Positions 39,439 to 48,737 of a stretch of 62,500 bases of DNA are shown here, one piece after another; the first letter of the stretch is position 1, and every line of letters starts with the position of its first letter. The stretch covers positions 1,369,951 to 1,432,450 of the forward strand of contig NC_009420.2 of assembly GCF_000002875.2 (NCBI RefSeq), given 5' to 3'. The translations under genes and the position numbers were made by a program. This stretch comes from Leishmania infantum JPCM5. Taxonomy: Eukaryota > Euglenozoa > Kinetoplastea > Trypanosomatida > Trypanosomatidae. The notes beneath the pieces were generated by a model that had not been told where the DNA came from, did no database searches, and saw only the letters and a list, made by a program, of their open reading frames with translations.

Positions 39439-39906
39439 ATGGCGGACCTTCTTTCCCTCCAACAAATTACGGAGCTTAAAGAAGCCTTTTCCGCATTTGA
39501 TGTTGATTGCGATGGTAGCATTACTGTCGATGATTTGGAGCAAGTGTTCAGTTCAATTGGCCACAAAGTGTCCAAGAAAAAACTGCAGTCGATTTTGTGT
39601 GAAGCTGACCTAGACTCCAACGGGGTGATCGACTTCCCGGAGTTCCTCACGCTTGTGGCCGCTAAGCTGAATGACCCGGAGGAAAAAGAGCTTGAAATGC
39701 GTCGTGCGTTTCGCATGTACGACCTAGGAAACACCGGATTCATCACTGTGCCTAATCTGCGCTTTGTGATGGGGCGCCTTGGCTGCTTCCTGACACCAGA
39801 GCAGGCATTCGACATGATTAGTGAGGTGGATGCGGATGGTGACGGAAAACTCAGCTTTGACGATTTTCGCCGTGTGATGACTGAGGGATGGGGCGCGACG
39901 CCTTGA
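39439..39906 (+). CDS. Calmodulin/centrin-like protein with four EF-hands
   Basis: The ATG at 39439 (MADLLS) gives 155 residues; the longer frame from 39343 lacks sense before it. Loop 1 (21-32) has Asp at 21, 23, 25 and Asp at position 12; loop 2 (57-68) is fully canonical with Glu at 12; loop 3 (95-106) is degenerate; loop 4 (131-142) has Asp at 131, 133, 135 and Asp at position 12. Three sites should bind calcium, with loops 1 and 4 tuned by Asp at 12. Total length and the N-terminal helix with TELKEAFSAF match calmodulin/centrin. Unlike calmodulin, loop 3 is lost. It is probably a flagellar or basal-body calcium sensor. Its closeness to the tectonic gene across the strand switch is suggestive only. 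Confidence 0.9.
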   Translation: MADLLSLQQITELKEAFSAFDVDCDGSITVDDLEQVFSSIGHKVSKKKLQSILCEADLDSNGVIDFPEFLTLVAAKLNDPEEKELEMRRAFRMYDLGNTGFITVPNLRFVMGRLGCFLTPEQAFDMISEVDADGDGKLSFDDFRRVMTEGWGATP

Positions 39907-40479
39907 CTCAGGCTGGAAAACATGTATCATCATTTTCGCCCCTTTCAGTTTTTCTTTGCATGTTCTTGAACCGGAAAACTATTGTGCTGGGCCTGTTTGG
40001 AAAGAACAGCTCTCGTCCATCTTTCCCCCCTTCGTGACATATGTTTTATTTTTTTTCTTCCTACTCTTTTTTTCGTTGCTTGAAGAGGAGTAGAACGGGG
40101 GAAAGAAACATTGGGCCTCTACTAGTGATAACGTATATCAGTTAGCTCTTTTCTGAGAGGCCGTGAAAGCTGGAATCTTCTTGGGCTCGTTGATAAGCGC
40201 TCGTATACGCTATACTTTGCTTTTGCGAGCCTTTTCATCCTGAGCTGCATATATGTCGTGGGCACCTGTGTGTGTGCGCGCGATGGCTCTTCGAGAGAGC
40301 GATGACGCCGCTCTCTGTACATAAAATCGGCACTCTTTGTCTTATCCGCTATTTTTTTCTCGCAGTCACTCCCTCACAGGCTCGAAGTACGTATTCGTGC
40401 CACACTCTCATTTTTGTTTATTTCGCGATGCGAAACATACATGAAGCCACTATATTGCAGTTTATGCTAAGTGGAAGAG
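39907..40479. other. Intergenic with kinase leader
   Basis: T-rich tracts near 40045-40078 and 40351-40366. Candidate acceptors for the kinase lie at about 40366 (after TTTTTTTCTCGCAG) and 40459-40460 (TTGCAG). No gene seen. Confidence 0.65.
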
Positions 40480-40520
40480 ATGAGCGGCGCCTCAGTGAGA
40501 ATCCCCATCGAAAAATATGA
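40464..40520 (+). other. Upstream open frame overlapping the kinase start
   Basis: An 18-codon frame begins with ATG at 40464 and stops at 40520, out of frame with the kinase ATG at 40480. If the leader begins at the 40460 AG, this is the first ATG a scanning ribosome meets. It could reduce kinase translation (inference). Confidence 0.5.
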
Positions 40521-43413
40521 TATACACGATGTTTTCTTTTCCCTGAGTGTCCTGAGGAAGCTACCGGAGTACACAAGGGAGCTGGAGGAGGGCTCTTCAG
40601 AGACATTGTACCGAATTATTCATAGCTCGATTTGCGCCGCCCGTTGGTACTATCGCCGCTACTCCCGGTACGGAGAATTCGTTCATTTACTCAACACATA
40701 TGCGGAGTGTATTGCTGTGAAATCGTCCAATTCTGCACTCCGAGTCGCGGAGCTACTTGCAGCTCGCACTTCCCAACTTCATACCCCGCAGCTGTGGCAG
40801 CGGCTTCCACTTCCGATTGCCGCTTCTCTTCTTTTTGCCGTGATTTGCTGCACTGCGACGGTGATACTTATCGGTATTGGAGAAGATTGCTGTCGAAAAG
40901 CGGATGTTGCTGCGCTGATACTGAGCTGTGTGAGTGTCTTGTGCCTATGTGCCCTGTTTCCACTCATTTACGCGTCCCAAAGGCGGCGCGGATACAAAGG
41001 GCAGGAGCGGCTTGTTGACCGCATGGTGCGAATGGCCTGTGACAACGCTCAAAGCCAAAATTCGTTCTACAACCCGCTGTCGGACCGAATTGAACTCACC
41101 GAGCGAGTGATAGTCGAGGACGCAGATGCGTTCCTTGTTGACGCCGACATTGCCCATCGTAACCGAAGGGCTATCGCGATGCTCTTAACAGAGGCCACCG
41201 AAGACGAGGGGAGTGTTGTCTTACGGAGCAGAGGCCTTCCTCCTGCTATGATCGGACTTAACGCCATCTATAGACATACGATCATTATCATGACGGACTT
41301 TGATGGGAAAGTCGTAATGTGGAGCGATGGTGCGGCTACCTGCTTCGGCTTTAGTGCACGAGACGTCGAGGGGAACAATATAATTTCGCTTCTCTATGGC
41401 GAACGGTCGGTGGAGCTCTACGCCACAATGACTGAAGCCGCTGAGAAAAACTTGGACCTCTCCGAAAAGGTCCTCACCGTAGCACATATGGGCTTGGGCA
41501 CTGTCTCTATCAGCGCAACAGTGGTCGTCAGCCGAGAGGCCAAATCGAATCAGCCCGTGGGGTTCACCCTCATCGGATCTGTACGCTCCGATGAGCTGTC
41601 GCAGACGCAGGCGGTGCTGCACTCCTTTTTTGTGGCAGAACTGTCGCAGCTGTCTGTCAAGGACAGTCAATTTCGCCAAATTGTGGACTGCTTGCGGTGG
41701 AAAAACCTGCGTGACCTCTCCGCGCTGGCGAGGGACTGGAGAAGCGCGCACATTCGGCAGCTGCTGTCCGAGGTCATCAAAGGTAGGCAGCGCTACGTGA
41801 GCGTCGAGGTCGATCCAAAGGTAACCGAATTGCCGCCTATCCTCTGCGACACGGTGGGTATCAGTGCTGTGCTAAATCGCGCTTTCGAGCTGTTCTGCGA
41901 GAAAATTCGCGTCCGCGTTGAGCAAAAACGCACGACTAGTGCGGTGTACCAGCTCATTGTAGTTTACCGTCATGACATGTCTGGGCTCAACCGAAATACC
42001 TTGATTGACATCACCCGATCTGCAAATGACCTTGGTGGCATTGTAGTTGACTCCCCTGGTACGCTGAAGCTGTTGTTGCCCTTCATGGTGAAGGATGAGG
42101 CAATTCAAGCCTTGAGGCCCCAAGGTGCCGCTGCACAGAAGCCGATCGGACACGACCCCCTCATTGTGCTACTCTTGGAGAAGAATGCTGTGCACCGTCA
42201 CAACATATCTGCCTCCATCTGGAGCTGCGGCCATTCTCTTCGGCTGGTTGAGAACGTTCGCAAGGCGCTACAGGCCATCGAAGGATCGACCGACCTCGGC
42301 TGCGCTATTATCGACGTCGACGTGAAAGGCTCTGACCGCGTGATCGAGGCACTGCTGGCGAAGCACATCTACATAATCGAAACCTCTGAAGCGCTAGACG
42401 GCGGTGCAAAACGCGGTGATGCCCTTCTGAAGAAGCCGATCTCGAATGAGGCCCTCCGCAAGGAGCTAGAGAAGGCTACCTACAAGTGCGAGGAGGCGAA
42501 GCGTGCCGGTGAGGAGCTGCTGAAGCGGCGAGAGGTGTTCGGAAAGGTGCGCAACAGTCCATGGACACAGGGCCGTCTGCTCGGGCGTGGCGGGCACGCT
42601 GCCGTGTACGAGGCGACTTCAACCTTGACGGGCGGAAAAATGGCTGTCAAGATCATCCGCGTGTCTGGCAACTTTGAAGAGCGCATCGACGAGTTTATGA
42701 ATGAGATTGGGATTCTGTGTAAGTTGACACATCCGAACATCATTCACTACTTTTACTGCGAGCGAACGGAGACAACCCTCAACCTCTTCATGGCGATGGC
42801 TGACCAGGGTACGGTGGCCGACCTTATCAAGCGCTGCCCACGACTGCCCGAGAACCACGTCGCCACCATCACGAAACAACTTCTGCAAGCGGTCAACTAC
42901 TTGCACGAGTGTGGGATTATCCACCGCGACATTAAGCCAGGCAACATGCTCATTTCGCAAGGGCAGCTGAAGCTGTCCGACTTCGGCACAGCCACCACGA
43001 ACGTTCGAGAGGGCACAGTTGGCACCATCAGCTACATGGCCCCAGAGGTCGTTGATGGAAAGCCGAGCGGTAAGGAAAGCGACATCTGGTCGATTGGCTG
43101 CGTTGTCTGTGAGTGTTTGCAGATCAAGCGCTCTGGTGATGGCTTGCTTGGGTATGGCGCACCAGAAGAGTACCCGAGTGATGTATCCGCTCAGGCGATC
43201 GACTTCATCAAGGCCTGCATGCAGAGAAATCCCTCAGAGCGTGCAACAACTGGCACGCTGCTGCTGCACGACTTCATTGTACACCTCGACCAAGAGGTGT
43301 CACAGCTGGCTGAAGTACTACCGGAGGCGGCGCCAAACGAAGAGGGGGCAAAGACACCTAAAGCCCGCAGCAGTTTCAGTGACTCCACCGTCATCAGCTG
43401 GTCCTTCGACTAG
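40480..43413 (+). CDS. Membrane-anchored PAS/HATPase-like/receiver/STE11-like protein kinase
   Basis: The ATG at 40480 gives 977 residues; a GTG three codons earlier is in frame but unlikely. Order of parts: two membrane helices (about 109-133, 143-165); a PAS domain (about 255-370); a region like the histidine-kinase dimerisation and ATP-binding fold (about 380-535), where the Asn of the N box is Leu and the usual G boxes are missing; a receiver-like domain (about 560-665) that keeps the Asp of IIDVD, a Thr/Ser and the KKP lysine but replaces the acidic pair with EK; and a full Ser/Thr kinase domain (about 694-933). The kinase has K724, E742, HRD (815-817), DFG (834-836) and APE (856). The glycine loop is GRGGHA. 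Inference: a decayed hybrid two-component sensor controlling a STE11-like kinase. The layout recalls membrane STE11-like kinases such as RDK1 of T. brucei (from memory). Confidence 0.93.
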   Translation: MSGASVRIPIEKYDIHDVFFSLSVLRKLPEYTRELEEGSSETLYRIIHSSICAARWYYRRYSRYGEFVHLLNTYAECIAVKSSNSALRVAELLAARTSQLHTPQLWQRLPLPIAASLLFAVICCTATVILIGIGEDCCRKADVAALILSCVSVLCLCALFPLIYASQRRRGYKGQERLVDRMVRMACDNAQSQNSFYNPLSDRIELTERVIVEDADAFLVDADIAHRNRRAIAMLLTEATEDEGSVVLRSRGLPPAMIGLNAIYRHTIIIMTDFDGKVVMWSDGAATCFGFSARDVEGNNIISLLYGERSVELYATMTEAAEKNLDLSEKVLTVAHMGLGTVSISATVVVSREAKSNQPVGFTLIGSVRSDELSQTQAVLHSFFVAELSQLSVKDSQFRQIVDCLRWKNLRDLSALARDWRSAHIRQLLSEVIKGRQRYVSVEVDPKVTELPPILCDTVGISAVLNRAFELFCEKIRVRVEQKRTTSAVYQLIVVYRHDMSGLNRNTLIDITRSANDLGGIVVDSPGTLKLLLPFMVKDEAIQALRPQGAAAQKPIGHDPLIVLLLEKNAVHRHNISASIWSCGHSLRLVENVRKALQAIEGSTDLGCAIIDVDVKGSDRVIEALLAKHIYIIETSEALDGGAKRGDALLKKPISNEALRKELEKATYKCEEAKRAGEELLKRREVFGKVRNSPWTQGRLLGRGGHAAVYEATSTLTGGKMAVKIIRVSGNFEERIDEFMNEIGILCKLTHPNIIHYFYCERTETTLNLFMAMADQGTVADLIKRCPRLPENHVATITKQLLQAVNYLHECGIIHRDIKPGNMLISQGQLKLSDFGTATTNVREGTVGTISYMAPEVVDGKPSGKESDIWSIGCVVCECLQIKRSGDGLLGYGAPEEYPSDVSAQAIDFIKACMQRNPSERATTGTLLLHDFIVHLDQEVSQLAEVLPEAAPNEEGAKTPKARSSFSDSTVISWSFD

Positions 43414-44132
43414 TCTCTGCGTTCTCCGTACTCTTCTTGTTTTGCTGCTTTTCTTTCGATGAGCGGAAGTTTGTTGTACTGCTCTCCCTCCTCCTTTTCT
43501 TTTTCGCTGCCGGAGGGGTCTGCTGCGATTGGTTTCCAAGTAGCCTGATGCACACATATCTGCGCACAGGAACACCCACCTGCAGCGACTTTTGAATTGG
43601 CAACGACGCCAACAAACAGAAAAAAAAAGCGTACTGCTATGCAGCCTCGCAAATGTCTCTGAAAGAAAATCTAACGCCCCTGGGCACACACTTTTTGCCT
43701 GTGGTTCCCCTTCTCTCTGGAAAATGGCGGTAGGAGACGTCCCCTCCATAGGGAACACGCTCTATTTTGAATGCCATGGTGCCGCCCCTTCACTTTATCT
43801 CTCTCACTTACGGAGCGGCAGCAGCGAGCTTCATGGGTGCTGTCGAATCGACTCTCTCACGAGCGTTTCTGTTTTTCACGACACACAGAATCCGATTAGA
43901 TGGTTTGTCGCCTCTGATGTACGCCACTACCGCCTCCCAACGGACTCGGTGTTCTCTCCCCTTTTCCCTTCCCTCGCTTTCGTGTCTTTTTCTCTCTGGT
44001 GGGTCCTATGCAGCCCCTTGATTCTTTTCCGTGCTGCAGACTACCCCTCCCCCTCCCTCCACTTCTTACAGCTTGCACCACACACCTGACCTCATTAGCA
44101 CGGTCATACCATAGATCCCTCTCTGTTGCACA
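43414..44132. other. Intergenic with a strong acceptor tract
   Basis: Pyrimidine-rich on the plus strand. The best acceptor is at 44070-44071, listed separately. No gene seen. Confidence 0.7.
44040..44071 (+). promoter_or_regulatory. Spliced-leader acceptor, gene 44133-47360
   Basis: A long CT tract (44040-44067) ends in TTACAG, with AG at 44070-44071, 61 bases before the ATG. The clearest acceptor seen in the window. Confidence 0.7.
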
Positions 44133-47100
44133 ATGGTGGCGGGGCAATCCGGATCAACACAAGGGTGCTCGCCGAGCCTCTCCACGTCGCTGCAGGAAGC
44201 TTTCCTGCGCTACGATCCCAAAGAATGTCGGCGCAGCGCCAATGGACCAGCAGTAGAGGAAGTACGCCCGATGCTGGCGAACCGATACTTCAACATGGAC
44301 CACCTCGCCCTGTGGAAGCCGTCGTTGCTCACGTCTCTAGGCGAAACATGCCGTCGCGCTGTTTACGTAAACGAGTATCATGCGCTTCTGTGCAGTCGGC
44401 GACTGGTTCTGGTGAATAGCAAAGGCCGGTACATCGTCTTCCCCCCCTTTTGCGACACTCTGAACGACGCCTACGTGGAGAGGGTATCCAAGACGTGCAC
44501 GCTAGTGCTTGCAGCCGTTGCATCTGGCGTTCACGTGGCCCTTGTTCGGGACTCTGACATCCGGAAAGCTGATACCCTCCAGAGCGTCTTTTGCCCTACC
44601 GCGTCTGCCGTCGCCTGCATTCACCACGTAGGAAAGAACTTCTACGGCTTGTGCTGTGAGAACTGCAGCGTGGAGGGGTTGGCAATCACGCTCGACAACG
44701 CTCACTCTCTGCACCCTGAGCTGCATGCGAAGGTGCTGCCCAGCCGACACGGCTGGGTCCAGGCAGCTTGCGACTACCTGTCCCCGAAGAGGTACGTGCA
44801 CAGCCTCTTCGACCGGCACAGGGGGTATCTCCTAATGCTCTCCAGCCGGAATGTGTCGCTGTGGATGTACAGCGACGTAACTCATTTGCAGCTCGAGTGC
44901 TCCGCCGCGCTTCCCCGGGAGGCGGTTGTAGCGATTGTGCCCCCGTTGCAGGATGAGTATGGAGAGGCGCAGGTGGCTGTCCTCATCACCAGCAGCGGCA
45001 GCCGTGTGCCGGTGCATTTGTGCACCACGGCAGGCAAGCGCGGAAACTCGTGGTCGCTCTCCGTAGGTGAGCTGCGCGGTCTCCCTAGTGGGGTGACAAA
45101 CACGGTGGTCTCACTGGCATGCGCGTGCGGTTCGTCGCTGCTTTTGGCGGATCAGCTCACCTCTTCTCTGCTTCTCGTGACCCGCTGCGAGCCGTTTTGC
45201 GAAGCCCCTGACAGTTCCACGACGCACGTTGTCACACAGCACTTCTTAGGCAAGCCTATCTGCGGCGTCGGTGTCGAGAAGAGCGTGCGCGATGGCGGCA
45301 GCTTTCTCACCTTTGTCGTGTACTGTGGGGACTCGACGATTGTGCGTCTGGGCCGCATGCCCCGTGGTCAACTCCTGCAGCGACAATTCGCGGCCTCCGT
45401 AACGAGTGGCATTGATGCACTCAGCAAGCTCGAGCCGCAGGCGCAGGTGGTCCTTCTCCTTGACGCGGTACTAAGCGGCCTCCCGATCTTGTACCTGTCA
45501 CAGTCCCTCGAACCCCTTCTCCACCCGTGGGCGGCGACAGTGTGCGGAGTGCGCCTGTCAGATGGCGCTCGTGGCATCATCCATCATGCAATGCGGGGCT
45601 TGAGTGAGCTGTCGCGTTTGTGCTTGTCGTTTCACTACTGGCGACTGACGGAGGAGCTGGCGCAGTCGAGGTCTCGGTTGGAGAAGAGTTGTACCATTCT
45701 TGCCGAGGTGCTGAACCGTGGCGGCTGGCTGGACTGCCCTACGCGGCAGAGACTGGAGTGGGACGATGACGTTCTGGTGCGCGCAGACGGCAAGCTGACG
45801 GACATCAGCGCTGTGGACGCCCAGGCAGAGGTTCTGCAGCTGCTGCTGTCATCTGTGAAGCACGCGACAACGATCGCGTGGCTTTACGACTTGGTCCTGC
45901 AGACCGGCACCACCTATCGATTTCCTGGCCGACTGGAGGACCTACTATGGAAGAGCGACCCGGTAGCAGTGCAAGTGTCGCTGTGCATGGATCTACTGGC
46001 AAAGCACGACAAGGACATCACGGACAAGCTCCTGCAGAAGGAGCACGTACTGCCGCAGCGCTGCCGCCTCGCCGCAACCCTCCTGTCACTGGTGTTGGAC
46101 AGGGCGTTCGAGCCTGTCATGGCATACACAAGACGGCACATCCTCGACATTGTGCAGTATGATCTTCTCTCATACACGACGGACCTCCTCGAGTCAAGCT
46201 TTCCTACCTCGCAGCCTCGCATTCGCCTCCTGGTGTACCGCTACCCGCACGATCACAGCGTCTCATCCGACATGCTGTCGATGGTCGAAGCCATTTCTTC
46301 AACCGGCGATCTCTACAACACACTGGTGACCATTCTTGGCGACGCGGCGTGCGACAGCGAGCTGAGCTCGGTCCTGCTCGATTGGATGGAGTGCCACACC
46401 CTCGCTGACCATCGGATTTTGACGTTCGCGAAGGTTGTCGTGGACATGGGACTCTGCGTCGACCCGGCGCACACCTTAACAGGGCGTTTTTTTTCGTCGG
46501 TGAAGCAGCAGGCGAACGGAAACGCGCAGCAGGCGGCGCTGCGTTTTGCCGAGCTGGCGCGCAGCAACCTGTCTGTACCCCTCGACGGACGGCTTCTCGC
46601 TATCGAGCACGCCATCACTGCCGTGCCGTCGGACGACAATCGACTGATTCAGTTCCTGTTGCTGCTGCAGCAGCAGCTGGCCAGCCTGATCGCTGAGCAC
46701 CTGGCCGTCGGCAAGGATCTCGTTTTCGCGCGCGGCACCGTGGAGGCGGATCTGCGGGCGCTGCGGGAGCACTACGTCAATGAGAACTCTCTCTTCGAAC
46801 TGGCTGGACGCTACAAAGTGCTGGGCGGGTGCAGCATCCAGCTCGACTTGCTGAAGATCCACTCAGACTCTCCCGAGCTGCTGATTGCCAATGCGCTGAC
46901 CGGTGTGCTGACGTTCCTCAAGGCTGTGGGGCTGTCTGCGCCACAGGCGGTGCAGCGTGTTCTGCGGGAGTACCTTGGCACCTTTCAGGCCCCATTGCCC
47001 CTCTTCCCGTTTGTTGAGTTTCTTGCCTTTGATGGCCAATCCCCAGCCCTGGCCGTTGACGAGCTGGAGAAGGTCGGCGTGCCGCTGCCCACCATTTTTG

Positions 47101-47360
47101 ATACCTTCATGAGCTTGCTGGACGGCCACCGCAATCCGCTTTTTCAGATTGGTGACACGGTGCTGGCTCTGGGGCAGCTGGTGCCCAAGATCAGCCCTGC
47201 TGTTCAGCACATCTGCGCAGCACACTTACTAGAGTGCAGCCGGAGCATGCTTGCAGGAGAGCAGCGCGCCATTGCGTTGACAGAGGAGGATGTGCACATC
47301 ATCAAGCAAATCGGGGACGACATGCGGAAGCTGTCGCAGCGGAGCCAGACAGCATTCTGA
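44133..47360 (+). CDS. Large protein, possible beta-propeller/alpha-solenoid nucleoporin
   Basis: The ATG at 44133 gives 1075 residues. The N-terminal half (about 40-450) alternates short beta strands, Gly turns and Ser/Thr-rich edges in a pattern like a seven-bladed propeller without WD pairs. The C-terminal half (about 480-1075) is helical, with Leu-rich amphipathic repeats typical of an alpha-solenoid. That two-part architecture and length are found in Nup133/Nup155-type nucleoporins and coat proteins, and in trypanosome nuclear pore proteins of the same build. No Pfam-like motif settles it, so a coat or tethering complex subunit (COPII, HOPS, IFT) is an alternative. There is no signal peptide or membrane helix. 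Codon use is strongly GC-rich, unlike genes nearer the strand switch. Gene certain, identity tentative. Confidence 0.9.
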   Translation: MVAGQSGSTQGCSPSLSTSLQEAFLRYDPKECRRSANGPAVEEVRPMLANRYFNMDHLALWKPSLLTSLGETCRRAVYVNEYHALLCSRRLVLVNSKGRYIVFPPFCDTLNDAYVERVSKTCTLVLAAVASGVHVALVRDSDIRKADTLQSVFCPTASAVACIHHVGKNFYGLCCENCSVEGLAITLDNAHSLHPELHAKVLPSRHGWVQAACDYLSPKRYVHSLFDRHRGYLLMLSSRNVSLWMYSDVTHLQLECSAALPREAVVAIVPPLQDEYGEAQVAVLITSSGSRVPVHLCTTAGKRGNSWSLSVGELRGLPSGVTNTVVSLACACGSSLLLADQLTSSLLLVTRCEPFCEAPDSSTTHVVTQHFLGKPICGVGVEKSVRDGGSFLTFVVYCGDSTIVRLGRMPRGQLLQRQFAASVTSGIDALSKLEPQAQVVLLLDAVLSGLPILYLSQSLEPLLHPWAATVCGVRLSDGARGIIHHAMRGLSELSRLCLSFHYWRLTEELAQSRSRLEKSCTILAEVLNRGGWLDCPTRQRLEWDDDVLVRADGKLTDISAVDAQAEVLQLLLSSVKHATTIAWLYDLVLQTGTTYRFPGRLEDLLWKSDPVAVQVSLCMDLLAKHDKDITDKLLQKEHVLPQRCRLAATLLSLVLDRAFEPVMAYTRRHILDIVQYDLLSYTTDLLESSFPTSQPRIRLLVYRYPHDHSVSSDMLSMVEAISSTGDLYNTLVTILGDAACDSELSSVLLDWMECHTLADHRILTFAKVVVDMGLCVDPAHTLTGRFFSSVKQQANGNAQQAALRFAELARSNLSVPLDGRLLAIEHAITAVPSDDNRLIQFLLLLQQQLASLIAEHLAVGKDLVFARGTVEADLRALREHYVNENSLFELAGRYKVLGGCSIQLDLLKIHSDSPELLIANALTGVLTFLKAVGLSAPQAVQRVLREYLGTFQAPLPLFPFVEFLAFDGQSPALAVDELEKVGVPLPTIFDTFMSLLDGHRNPLFQIGDTVLALGQLVPKISPAVQHICAAHLLECSRSMLAGEQRAIALTEEDVHIIKQIGDDMRKLSQRSQTAF

Positions 47361-48737
47361 CAGCATACACGCCTCCAATCCCACTCCAAAATTCCTCCTT
47401 GATGGCTGCTTCCGCTCGTCAGTTCTCTCTCGTTTTCGTGGTGTTTGCCCATTGCAAGGAGACGCACCACCTTCACGGGAGGTGGCCACTCCTCATTGCT
47501 CCCCCATTTCAGTGTTGTCTAATCCCCGCTACCTGCCAGAGGCCCAGGGAATCTAAGACACAATGAACAGAAGCAGAATCGCAGCTGCGCCTTTCCCCGA
47601 CCGCCGTTGAAGAACAACGGCGAAGCGCCTCTGCCAGTCTACCTCCCCTTCCACAGAAGCACAACTGTTTTTGGCAAAACAGTGTCGCCTCTTTCTCGTT
47701 TACATGTGGGCTTCTCGTGCTGAGGAGCCACTTTTGCGGAAGGAGGTTAGATGCCTGTTATCATGGTACACTGGTTGGGTTTGTGTGAGTGTGTCGCAGA
47801 GACCTTCTTACTCAACGCACTCTATCCCTTCCCTTTTGTCTCTTGTGCCTCCATTTTGAGTATCTTTCTTCCTTCACCCCGCGCTCACTCATGCCACAAC
47901 CTGCCACCGCTTCTTCCTCACTCGCTGAAACCCTCTTTCTCTTACCTGCCTCAACGTATGCCGTCACGTATCCGCAGCGTACCCTACTTTTTCCTTTTGT
48001 TCTTTGTTTCTCCGCCCTCTGTCTCCACTTGCCCTCCCTTTCCATCTTTTCTTTTTCTTGGAAAACAGCCCCTGATATCACCGGCTTCAGAGGGGAGAGG
48101 GCCCGGCCTTTTACCTTCCGTCATCTCTCATTTCGCCTTTTCGTTTTACGTCACTCTTTGTTTTGTGGTTTCCAGTTCACACGGCGTCATACGCTGTCTG
48201 ACGCAGACAAGCACACGCAGGCTTCCTCTCCTCTTCGTCTTGACCGCATCGCACTTCAGTGCGGCTGCCATCATAGGCCCTTCCCGACCCACCCACGCCC
48301 GCCTCACCACACACCCCTGCTACCAACCTCAAAGGAAAACCAACCAACAGCAAAAAAAAACGTACTAATCTGAATCGCACCACTCTCGTACGATGCGGTG
48401 GGCACAACCACACATTCCGTTACGTCATTACCCCTGATTTTTTTTCATTTCTTGCCTGCTCTCGTCTTTCTCTTGAAGGTTCCGCCACTGCTCTCTCCAC
48501 TCGGCTTTCTAGCACTCTTTGCGTCTCATTTCTTTCCTCCGGCTTGACCGAATCGCGCTTGCACGCCGTTTTTTTTTGCCGATCACCGCTATATACACAA
48601 GTGCGCACATATACGCACACTCCAACCTCTTCACTCAAAGGCAGTAGGAGAGAAGAGTGCAAGGCAGGAAGGGAGTGCGTCGCGCAGGGGACACGTTTGA
48701 TGACTGGCAAACCCGCTTTTACTTTCTCTCTCCATCG
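47361..48737. other. Intergenic, 1.4 kb
   Basis: Pyrimidine-rich on the plus strand, as expected for leader and 3' UTR sequence in this array. Frames are Ser/Leu/Pro translations of CT tracts. No gene seen. Confidence 0.65.

Noticed and set aside
40471..40479. GTG extension of the kinase frame
   Set aside because: Nuclear genes here should begin at ATG; the ATG at 40480 follows within three codons.
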